Assembly (NCBI GenBank): GCA_021199595.1
Contig: JAJQHT010000282.1
Span: forward strand, 1 to 7,593
Reading direction: 5' to 3'
Source: Oscillospiraceae bacterium
Lineage (GTDB): Bacteria; Bacillota; Clostridia; Oscillospirales; Oscillospiraceae
DNA length: 7,593 nt
Made by a program: the position numbers and the translations under genes. Of this stretch, positions 1 through 5,505 are shown one piece after another; position 1 is the stretch's first letter; each line of letters starts with the position of its first letter. The notes under the pieces are model-generated. The model was not told where the DNA came from and ran no database searches. It saw only the letters and a list, made by a program, of their open reading frames with translations.

Positions 1-902
1 ATCCAATAGACCACGAACATAACCACGGCGAAGATGGGCAGAGCCGCGATGCGGTTGGTGACGATCTTGTCGATTTTATCGGAGGTTGTCATCTTCTGGG
101 CGGACTTGCGGGTATAGCATTTATCAATGATGGAGGAGATGTAGTCATACCGTTGGGCGGTGATGATGGATTCTGCGTCGTCGTCCAGCTCCGTCTCGCA
201 GGCCTGGATGTCGGACTCGATATGTTCCCGAATGTCCTGGCTGAGACTGAGCTGCTCGGCCACCTTTTCGTCTCGCTCGAACAGCTTGATGGCGTACCAG
301 CGCTGTTGCTCATCCGGCAGACTGTGGACTGTTACCTCTTCGATATGGGCCAGAGCGTGTTCCACGCAACCGGCGAAGCGGTGCTGAGGGATGGTCTTTT
401 TGCCGCTGCGGGCCAGGGCCACGGCCCGGTCAGCCGCCTGCTTGATGCCGTCGCCCTTCAGGGCGGAAATTTCAACCACCTCGCAGGCAAGCTCCTTGGC
501 GAGCTGAGCGGTGTTAATTTTGTCGCCGTTTTTGCGTACCACGTCCATCATATTCACGGCTACCAGAACGGGGATGCCAAGCTCCACAAGCTGTGTGGTC
601 AGGTACAGGTTCCGCTCCAGGTTCGTGCCGTCGATGATGTTCAGAATGGCGTCGGGCCGCTCCTGAATCAGATAGTTCCGGGCCACTACTTCTTCCAGGG
701 TGTAGGGGGACAGGGAGTAGATGCCGGGAAGGTCTGTGATGGTGACCTCCTTGTGATCCTTGAGCTTTCCTTCCTTTTTCTCCACTGTTACGCCGGGCCA
801 GTTGCCAACGTATTGGTTGGAACCAGTCAGGGCGTTGAACAGCGTGGTCTTGCCGCAGTTAGGGTTGCCGGCAAGAGCAATGGTAACTTTTTGGTCTTCC
901 AT
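1..902 (-). CDS. feoB: FeoB ferrous iron transporter, N-terminal part (cut by window edge)
   Basis: FeoB imports Fe(II) across the cytoplasmic membrane; its cytosolic N-terminal G domain controls the membrane permease. The 300 codons present hold a complete G domain: G1 GNPNCGKTT at residues 12-20, a G2-region NWPGVTV at 34-40, G3 DLPG at 57-60, G4 NMMD at 117-120 and G5 SALKGDG at 146-152. A helical, acidic GDI-like linker follows (about 170-270). From about residue 283 a hydrophobic stretch begins that should be the first membrane helix, where the window ends; more than half of the usual FeoB is therefore missing. The ATG at 902 is preceded by a GGAGAAAGG ribosome-binding site, and the G1 motif lies at the usual distance from this start. 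It is the last visible gene of the feoA-feoA-feoB operon, 77 bases after feoA. Identity is certain; only the permease part cannot be judged. Confidence 0.96.
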   Translation of the reverse strand, partial: MEDQKVTIALAGNPNCGKTTLFNALTGSNQYVGNWPGVTVEKKEGKLKDHKEVTITDLPGIYSLSPYTLEEVVARNYLIQERPDAILNIIDGTNLERNLYLTTQLVELGIPVLVAVNMMDVVRKNGDKINTAQLAKELACEVVEISALKGDGIKQAADRAVALARSGKKTIPQHRFAGCVEHALAHIEEVTVHSLPDEQQRWYAIKLFERDEKVAEQLSLSQDIREHIESDIQACETELDDDAESIITAQRYDYISSIIDKCYTRKSAQKMTTSDKIDKIVTNRIAALPIFAVVMFVVYW

Positions 903-935
903 ATTCAACTGCCTTTCTCCATGTGAATTTCGCAT

Positions 936-956
936 CGCGCCATAGGCTCCGGCGCG
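936..956. repeat. GC-rich inverted repeat between feoA and feoB
   Basis: CGCGCC (936-941) and GGCGCG (951-956) form a perfect 6-bp stem with a 9-base loop. It lies in the 77-base gap between feoA and feoB. No U-tract follows it on the minus strand, so it is not an obvious terminator. It could be an mRNA processing or stability hairpin that sets the feoA to feoB ratio. The structure is seen in the sequence; the role is a guess. Confidence 0.35.
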
Positions 957-979
957 TAAAGTTTTTGGTTAGTCAGGAC

Positions 980-1207
980 TTAACCCAGAAGCTCGACCTG
1001 AATCATCTCACTGTCGGCTTTCCGCAGGCTCAGCTCATAGTTGCGGACAGTAATCTCCACAGGGTCTCCCAGGGGGGCCACCTTGCGGACGAATATTTTC
1101 TCGCCCTTGGTGATGCCCATGTCCATGATGCGGCGCTTTACTGCGCCCTCACCGCTGATTTTTACTACCTTGACGGTCTGACCGATTTTTGCCTCTTTCA
1201 GCGTCAT
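980..1207 (-). CDS. feoA: FeoA family protein (SH3-like accessory protein of Fe(II) transport)
   Basis: This 75-residue protein is a single FeoA domain, a small cytosolic SH3-like barrel that is thought to assist FeoB. The family pattern is visible: an early 'L..A..GQTVKVVKI' strand, the RRIMDMGITKGEKI turn (residues 25-38), GDPVEITVRNYELSLRK (47-63) and a final strand ending near residue 73. The ATG at 1207 has a good AAAGGAG ribosome-binding site 9 bases upstream. It lies between a second FeoA-like gene (94 bases upstream) and feoB (77 bases downstream) on the same strand, so the three are very likely one transcript. It is a normal length for a stand-alone FeoA. Confidence 0.93.
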   Translation of the reverse strand: MTLKEAKIGQTVKVVKISGEGAVKRRIMDMGITKGEKIFVRKVAPLGDPVEITVRNYELSLRKADSEMIQVELLG

Positions 1208-1243
1208 TTTTGCTCTCTCCTTTCCTTGTTGGATTCTATTGCT

Positions 1244-1271
1244 AAAATATGCTTGCTCCCAAAAATGTCAG
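1244..1271 (-). promoter_or_regulatory. Weak internal promoter candidate before the second feoA
   Basis: Read on the minus strand, CTGACA (1266-1271, 5 of 6 to the -35 consensus) is followed after 16 bases by TATTTT (1244-1249, 4 of 6 to the -10 consensus). The -35 box lies within an 11-base perfect palindrome, ATGTCAGACAT (1265-1275). The 94-base gap between the two feoA genes leaves room for an internal start, but the match is modest and may be chance. Confidence 0.2.
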
Positions 1272-1301
1272 ACATACTGTAAGCACGAAAATTGGACGGC
1301 T

Positions 1302-1517
1302 TCAAACGTAAATTTTGGCCGCCATCTCCCGGCTGATTGCCACGCGGGATTCCATGATATGTACAATAAGGTTTCCGTTAATCTCTGATACCACCGTCAC
1401 CGGTGTACCGACGACAAACCCAAGGTTTTCCAAGAATTTTCGGGTCTCCTCCTTACCTCCGACACGCGTTATCAAGCTGCTTTCGCCGGTTTTGAGCATT
1501 GTGAGCGGCAGTGCCAT
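1302..1517 (-). CDS. feoA: Second FeoA-like protein, first gene of the feo operon
   Basis: This 71-residue protein is a second single-domain FeoA homologue, clearly divergent from the one at 980-1207. It shows the FeoA/DtxR-C-terminal SH3-like pattern: 'MLKTGESSLITRV' near the start, then RKFLENLGFVVGTPVTVV (residues 26-43), NGNLIVHIMESRVAISREMA (48-67) and a terminal KIYV strand. The ATG at 1517 follows a purine-rich site (GGAGGCGGAG) 4-14 bases upstream. It is the promoter-proximal gene, directly behind the operator cluster at 1543-1603. Tandem feoA genes before feoB are known in clostridia; the two copies may have distinct roles, but nothing here shows which. The symbol is given by family only. 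Confidence 0.88.
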   Translation of the reverse strand: MALPLTMLKTGESSLITRVGGKEETRKFLENLGFVVGTPVTVVSEINGNLIVHIMESRVAISREMAAKIYV

Positions 1518-1542
1518 ATATCTCCGCCTCCGTTTGGTATCT

Positions 1543-1566
1543 CTAATGTATATTAGAATTACCTAA
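1543..1566. promoter_or_regulatory. Two overlapping inverted repeats, candidate iron-repressor operator
   Basis: CTAAT-GTAT-ATTAG (1543-1556) is a perfect-armed 14-base palindrome. It shares its last four bases with TTAGAATTACCTAA (1553-1566), which has TTAG/CTAA arms. Their centres are exactly 10 bases apart, one helical turn, as expected for repressor dimers bound side by side. The sequences resemble the TTAGG-CCTAA family of DtxR/IdeR-type sites. They lie 26-49 bases upstream of the first feoA start, where they would lie in the 5' leader of the candidate promoter at 1613-1641. The regulator identity is inferred. Confidence 0.5.
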
Positions 1567-1587
1567 CCCTATGCGCCATATATAGGC

Positions 1588-1603
1588 GTTAGGTATTCCT
1601 AAC
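1588..1603. promoter_or_regulatory. Inverted repeat GTTAGG-n4-CCTAAC, candidate DtxR/IdeR-type operator
   Basis: GTTAGG (1588-1593), four spacer bases TATT, and CCTAAC (1598-1603) form a perfect 6+6 inverted repeat. This matches the general form of DtxR-family iron-responsive operators better than the Fur box (TGATAATnATTATCA), of which I see no convincing copy. The predicted feo transcription start (about 1606) lies at its edge, so occupancy would block transcription. Its centre is 36 bases from that of the 1553-1566 palindrome. Confidence 0.6.
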
Positions 1604-1612
1604 ACCATGATT

Positions 1613-1641
1613 ATTTTGCTCTGCTTTCTTCAAAAAGTCAA
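1613..1641 (-). promoter_or_regulatory. Candidate feo operon promoter
   Basis: On the minus strand TTGACT (1636-1641, 5 of 6 to the -35 consensus) is followed after 17 bases by CAAAAT (1613-1618, 4 of 6 to the -10 consensus). Transcription would start near 1606, just at the GTTAGG-n4-CCTAAC repeat and about 90 bases before the first feoA start codon. The good -35 box, correct spacing and adjacent operator support it; the -10 box is only fair. Confidence 0.45.
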
Positions 1642-1730
1642 CACCGCCCTTTTATGTCCGTGATTTTTCGTCAGAATATCTGAAAATGCGAGTGAAAATT
1701 TAGCAAAATAGTTAGTTATCACAAACGAAA

Positions 1731-1771
1731 CAGGCACTATATCAAAATCATTGATTCTGATATAGTGCCTG
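1731..1771 (-). terminator. Rho-independent terminator of the hydrogenase operon
   Basis: A 14-bp perfect stem (1731-1744 with 1758-1771, arms CAGGCACTATATCA and its complement) continues after one mismatch into four more pairs (1746-1749 with 1753-1756), closing on a 3-base loop. Read on the minus strand it is followed by TTTCGTTTGT, a T-rich tail, whereas on the plus strand the following bases are not T-rich. It begins 27 bases after the hydrogenase stop codon, and the feo promoter lies beyond it, so it separates the two minus-strand operons. Confidence 0.8.
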
Positions 1772-1797
1772 CTATCATATATGAACGATTGTTGTAA

Positions 1798-3519
1798 TTA
1801 CAGCTTCCAAGCTTTCAGGTCAGTGTGCAGAAGCTCGTGGGCGCGGTGGGAGAGGGGGGCTTGGAGATACTCGGCATAGAGGGTCTGCACCGAGGGGTTC
1901 TCGTGGGAGAAGCGCAGGGGCATTTCCCGGTCCAGCTTGTAGAGGTGCTGGCCGCGCACACCGCCCAGCTCCACGCCGTCCTCGATGGGCTGACCGCCGC
2001 CGCCGGAGCAGCCGGAGGGGCAGGCCATGATTTCCACAAAATCATAGTGGGCCTCGCCCCGCTGAATGGCGTCAATCAGCCGGGAGGTGTTGGCAAGGCC
2101 GCTGGCAACCGCCGTGCGGACGGTGATGTCCCCGGCCCGGAAGGTGCGCTCCTTCCAGCCGTCCAGTCCCCGCACGTCGCTGAATGCGTCCGGGTCAGGG
2201 TTCTCCCCGGTAATCAGGAAGTAGGCGCTCCGCAGCGCTGCCTCCATTACGCCGCCGGTGGCGCCGAAGATCACGCCCGCGCCGGTGGATTCGCCCAGGG
2301 GGTCGTCAAATTCCGCCTCGCCCGCCGTCATGGGGTCGATTTGGCAGACCTTTATCATGCGGACAAGCTCGCGGGTGGTGATGGAAAGATCCACATCCTG
2401 CCCGGCTCCGGCGTCGTTTACCTCCTCTACGGCACACTCATATTTCTTCGCCGTGCAAGGCATGATGGAGATGCAGAACAGCTTCTCCGGGTCAACGCCT
2501 ATCTTCTCCGCAAAGTAGCTCTTTGTCACAGCGCCGAACATCTGCTGGGGGCTTTTGGCGGTGGAGAGATTGTCCAGCAGCTCCGGGTGGCGTATCTTGA
2601 CATAGCGCACCCAGCCGGGACAGCAGGAGGTGAACATGGGCCACTGATATTCCGTGGGATGGGTCATCCGCTCCACAAACTCGCTGCCCTCCTCCATAAT
2701 GGTCAGGTCGGCGGCGAAATCCGTGTCGAAAACATAGTCAAAGCCCATGGCCTTCAAAACCGCCACCAGGCGGGGGAGAGTGGCCTCCTCTGTGGTCAGG
2801 CCGAAGTCCTCGCCCCAGGCGGCGCGGACGGCGGGAGCCACCTGAACGACGCAGATTTTCTCCGGGTCAGACAGGGCGGCGAAGGCCGTCATGGTGTCGT
2901 CGCGGGTACGCAGCGCGCCCACGGGGCAGTGAGTGATGCACTGGCCGCAGTAGGTGCAGCCCACGTCCTTCAAGTCCATCTTGTCCCGGATGGCTACCGC
3001 TGTGCGGGTGCCGGTGCCGGTTACGTCCCAGACCTTCATGTCCTGCACCTTGTCGCACACGGCCACGCAGCGCATACAGTTGATGCACTTGGACATATCC
3101 CGAATCAAGGGGTAGGTGTGATCCCAGGGCCGGAACACCGGCGTCTGGGGGAAGGGCAGGTCAAGCACGTTCATGTCCCGCGCCAGGCTTTGCAGGGAGC
3201 AGTTGCCGCTGCGGACGCAGCTTGTGCAGTTGGTGTGGTGGCGGGAGAGAATCATCTCCACGTTCAGCCGCCGGGTGTCCCGCACCCGGGGGGTATTGGT
3301 GTGAACGACCATGCCCTCCTCGCAGTCGGCATTGCAGGAGGCGGCCAGGTGATCCCAGCCTTCCACCTCTACGACGCAGACCCGGCACGCGCCAATCTGG
3401 TTTATATCCTTTAAATAGCAGAGGGTTGGAATACGGATGCCCACCGTCTTGGCGGCCTCCAAAATTGTTGTGCCCTCCGGCACGGAGACGTGGCGTCCGT
3501 CTATCGTCAGGTTTACCAT
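1798..3519 (-). CDS. hydA: [FeFe] hydrogenase catalytic subunit, CpI-like modular architecture
   Basis: This cytosolic enzyme interconverts H2 with protons and electrons. At 573 residues it is almost the length of Clostridium pasteurianum CpI (574) and has the same modules in order. First is a 2Fe-2S ferredoxin domain (C34, C45, C48, C62). Then comes a His-Cys 4Fe-4S site (H94, C98, C101, C107) and two ferredoxin-type 4Fe-4S sites (C145/148/151/155 and C188/191/194/198). The H-cluster domain has all three signatures: TSCCPGW (297-303), MPCTAKKYE (353-361) and MACPSGCSGGGGQP (498-511). Ligands are C300, C355, C500 and C504, and C299 is the proton-relay cysteine. A small-subunit-like tail follows (about 515-573). 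No catalytic residue is missing. Its ATG overlaps the end of the flavoprotein gene by 7 bases (ATGGTAA), so the two are translationally coupled. The flavoprotein neighbour suggests NAD(P)H-linked H2 metabolism, as in the glutamate-synthase-linked group A2, rather than a ferredoxin-only hydrogenase. Maturation genes hydE, hydF and hydG are not in the window. Confidence 0.96.
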   Translation of the reverse strand: MVNLTIDGRHVSVPEGTTILEAAKTVGIRIPTLCYLKDINQIGACRVCVVEVEGWDHLAASCNADCEEGMVVHTNTPRVRDTRRLNVEMILSRHHTNCTSCVRSGNCSLQSLARDMNVLDLPFPQTPVFRPWDHTYPLIRDMSKCINCMRCVAVCDKVQDMKVWDVTGTGTRTAVAIRDKMDLKDVGCTYCGQCITHCPVGALRTRDDTMTAFAALSDPEKICVVQVAPAVRAAWGEDFGLTTEEATLPRLVAVLKAMGFDYVFDTDFAADLTIMEEGSEFVERMTHPTEYQWPMFTSCCPGWVRYVKIRHPELLDNLSTAKSPQQMFGAVTKSYFAEKIGVDPEKLFCISIMPCTAKKYECAVEEVNDAGAGQDVDLSITTRELVRMIKVCQIDPMTAGEAEFDDPLGESTGAGVIFGATGGVMEAALRSAYFLITGENPDPDAFSDVRGLDGWKERTFRAGDITVRTAVASGLANTSRLIDAIQRGEAHYDFVEIMACPSGCSGGGGQPIEDGVELGGVRGQHLYKLDREMPLRFSHENPSVQTLYAEYLQAPLSHRAHELLHTDLKAWKL

Positions 3520-5345
3520 GCCGTTTTCCTCCCTCCTCTAAATGAGCCGTAGCCGAAGTGATCGCAGCGCAGGCAGCGGGAACACTCCTGGGTTGCCTCC
3601 TCGCTGGTCAGGGAATTTTCAATCAGGTCAAAATCGTGGATACGCTCCGCGGCTGGGCGGTCGGTCATGTTGCAGCGCCCGCAGGCCGTGCGAAGGTTGG
3701 CGGAGGCGGAGGGTATCTCCACGTCGAAGTCTATCTCACTGTGGAGACCGAAATATTCATCCAGGTTTGCCGCAGCGGTTTTGCCGGCCGCGATGGCCTT
3801 GATGACTGTGGCGGGGCCGGAGGCGCAGTCGCCGCCGGCATATACGCCGTTGGCACCGGCCACCGCGCCGGAGGTGTCTGCCTGAAGAGTGCCGAATTTG
3901 GAGGGGGTGATGCCCGCTTCGGCAAAGTGGCCGAACTCGATGGCCTGACCGATGGCGACGATGACAATGTCGCAGGGTAAGGTCTGTTCCGGCTGATCAG
4001 CATCCCGGGGTGCGGGGCGGCCACCCTTATACGCGCCGGGAACCTGGGGCTTGACGACCAGCGCCTTGACCGCGCCGTCGTCGTCCGTCTCGATGCGGGC
4101 GGGGGCCATCAAGGTGACAAGCTCCACACCCTCGGCCACCGCGCCGGATATTTCGTTTACGAGTGCGGTCATGTCGGACTTGCGCCGCCGGTATACACAC
4201 TGGACGGATGCCGCTCCCAGACGGATGGCCGTGCGGCTCGCGTCCATGGCCACGTTGCCGCCGCCAATGACCACGACGCGTTTGCCGGTCATGTCCATAG
4301 GCTCGCCGTCGCCCATAGCGCCAAGCAGCTGCACGGCGGACATGACGTTTTTAGCGTCCTCGCCGGGGATGTTGAGCTTTTTATAGGAGTGAGCGCCGAT
4401 GGCGATATACACGCCGTCGAATTTTTCGTGTATCTCGGCAAAATCGATGTCCTTGCCTATCTCCACATTAGTATAGGCGGTGATGCCGGTGGAGAGGATA
4501 ACATTTATGTCCTCGTCCAGATATTTCTCCGGCAGACGGTAGCGGGGGATGCCGTAGCGCAGCATACCGCCGAATTTTCTGTGTTTCTCATACACGGTGA
4601 CGGAATGGCCCATCAACGCCACATAATAGGCCGCCGTCAGGCCGGTGGGGCCGCCGCCGATGATAGCCACAGTCTTGCCCGTGGGCGGGGCGCACTTGGG
4701 GGCCGGAACATGACCGGCCTGCTCCACCGCTGCCCGCTTCAGGCCGCGGATGTTCACGGAATCGTCCACAATGTTCCGGCGGCAGTGGCTCTCGCAGGGA
4801 TGCTCGCAGATAAGGCCGCACACGCTGGGGAAGGGGTTATCCTCCCGAATCAGACGCACCGCGTCGGCATATCGGCCCTCTTTCACAAGAGCTATGTAAC
4901 CGGGGATGTCCACATGGGCGGGGCAGAAGGTCACGCAAGGCACTGCCTTGAAGTTTGACATACACCGTCCTGTGGTCAGATGGCTCATAAAGTCGTCCCT
5001 AAAGCCATTGACGCAGGTGATAACCGTTTTGGCAGCCTCCCAGCCGATAGCGCAGTCGGCAGAATCCGCAATGGCGTGGGCGGCCTTATCCAGAATCATC
5101 AGATCCTGGGCCGTGCCGTTGCCCTCCAGAATTTTCTGGATCAGGGTGGAAAGCTGGTCAAGCCCCACCCGGCAGGGGACGCATTTGCCGCAGCTTTGGG
5201 CCATGCACAGCCGCAGAAACGCGTCTGTCAGCTCCACGGGGCAGTTGCCCTGGGGAGCCACCTCGATGCGCCGCTGCATATTGGCGTACATACTGTCCAC
5301 AAATCCCTGTGATTTGTCAGGCGAAGAAATACTAAGCCGGCTCAA
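3513..5345 (-). CDS. Hydrogenase-linked flavoprotein: NuoF-type 4Fe-4S domain fused to GltD/NfnB-like FAD-NAD(P)H oxidoreductase
   Basis: This 610-residue protein probably passes electrons between NAD(P)H and the overlapping [FeFe] hydrogenase. Residues about 40-125 match the C-terminal Fe-S domain of NuoF/HydB (SCGKCVPC at 51-58, with C52, C55, C58 and C98), but the FMN/NADH core of NuoF is absent. Residues 128-205 resemble the N-terminal Fe-S domain of GltD, NfnB and dihydropyrimidine dehydrogenase (C128, C137, C141, C176, C180, C184, C188). An FAD Rossmann motif follows (IGGGPTG, 229-235). Next are an NAD(P) Rossmann motif (VVVIGGGNVAMDASR, 357-371) with YRRR at 385-388, typical of NADPH-using relatives, and a second FAD contact, YAGGDCASG (502-510). 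A C-terminal tail adds C555, C558 and EC-SRC-LRC (C588, C591, C594). The TTG start is chosen because an in-frame TGA lies three codons upstream and AGGAG (5356-5360) and GAGG (5350-5353) precede it; M19 (5291) is the alternative. No glutamate synthase large subunit is nearby, so 'glutamate synthase small subunit' would mislead. Confidence 0.88.
   Translation of the reverse strand: MSRLSISSPDKSQGFVDSMYANMQRRIEVAPQGNCPVELTDAFLRLCMAQSCGKCVPCRVGLDQLSTLIQKILEGNGTAQDLMILDKAAHAIADSADCAIGWEAAKTVITCVNGFRDDFMSHLTTGRCMSNFKAVPCVTFCPAHVDIPGYIALVKEGRYADAVRLIREDNPFPSVCGLICEHPCESHCRRNIVDDSVNIRGLKRAAVEQAGHVPAPKCAPPTGKTVAIIGGGPTGLTAAYYVALMGHSVTVYEKHRKFGGMLRYGIPRYRLPEKYLDEDINVILSTGITAYTNVEIGKDIDFAEIHEKFDGVYIAIGAHSYKKLNIPGEDAKNVMSAVQLLGAMGDGEPMDMTGKRVVVIGGGNVAMDASRTAIRLGAASVQCVYRRRKSDMTALVNEISGAVAEGVELVTLMAPARIETDDDGAVKALVVKPQVPGAYKGGRPAPRDADQPEQTLPCDIVIVAIGQAIEFGHFAEAGITPSKFGTLQADTSGAVAGANGVYAGGDCASGPATVIKAIAAGKTAAANLDEYFGLHSEIDFDVEIPSASANLRTACGRCNMTDRPAAERIHDFDLIENSLTSEEATQECSRCLRCDHFGYGSFRGGRKTAW
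3528..3538 (-). promoter_or_regulatory. Ribosome-binding site of the hydrogenase inside the flavoprotein gene
   Basis: GAGGAGGGAGG lies 8 bases before the hydrogenase ATG at 3519 and is also read as the codons for the Arg-Gly-Gly-Arg tail of the flavoprotein. Its strength and the 7-base overlap of the two genes indicate tightly coupled translation. Confidence 0.8.
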
Positions 5346-5426
5346 AAGTCCTCAACTCCTATCCTGTTAATTATTTTAATGGTTGTTATTTTGCTTTGCA
5401 GAGCTTACTCATTCCCTATGAAGCGA

Positions 5427-5456
5427 ATTATAACATTTCTTATACCCTTTGTGCAA
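5427..5456 (-). promoter_or_regulatory. Promoter of the flavoprotein-hydrogenase operon
   Basis: On the minus strand TTGCAC (5451-5456) is followed after 18 bases by a perfect TATAAT (5427-5432) with an extended -10 TG one base upstream. Transcription would start near 5420, leaving an AT-rich leader of about 75 bases before the TTG start. The -35 box sits inside an inverted repeat, CCCTT-n5-AAGGG (5445-5459), that could be an operator. This is the best promoter match in the window. Confidence 0.75.
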
Positions 5457-5505
5457 GGGATAACAGATGCTTTTTTGAAGTTTGTCGATAAGATTCACTT
5501 ATTAT

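Noticed and set aside
153..926. 257-codon plus-strand open frame over feoB
   Set aside because: It is antisense to a well-conserved FeoB G domain and has no family features of its own.
1825..3414. Long 529-codon open frame on the plus strand, antisense to the hydrogenase
   Set aside because: The minus-strand frame is an unmistakable [FeFe] hydrogenase. The antisense frame is open only because of GC-rich codon bias; its product is low-complexity (Gly, Ala, His, Val rich) with no recognisable domain.
3513..5345. Annotation as glutamate synthase small subunit (gltD)
   Set aside because: The FAD-NAD(P)H module is GltD-like, but the NuoF-type domain, the extra cysteine tail, the overlap with a hydrogenase gene and the absence of gltB argue against a role in glutamate synthesis itself.
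5365..5390. Possible Rex (NADH-sensing) site in the hydrogenase leader
   Set aside because: A TGTTAA half-site is present, but the partner half (TTTAATG) does not fit TTAACAA, and the AT-rich context makes such partial matches likely by chance.
5488..5502. ATAAG-n5-CTTAT hairpin after yihY as a terminator
   Set aside because: The stem has only 5 AT-rich pairs and no T-run follows on the minus strand, so it is too weak to call.
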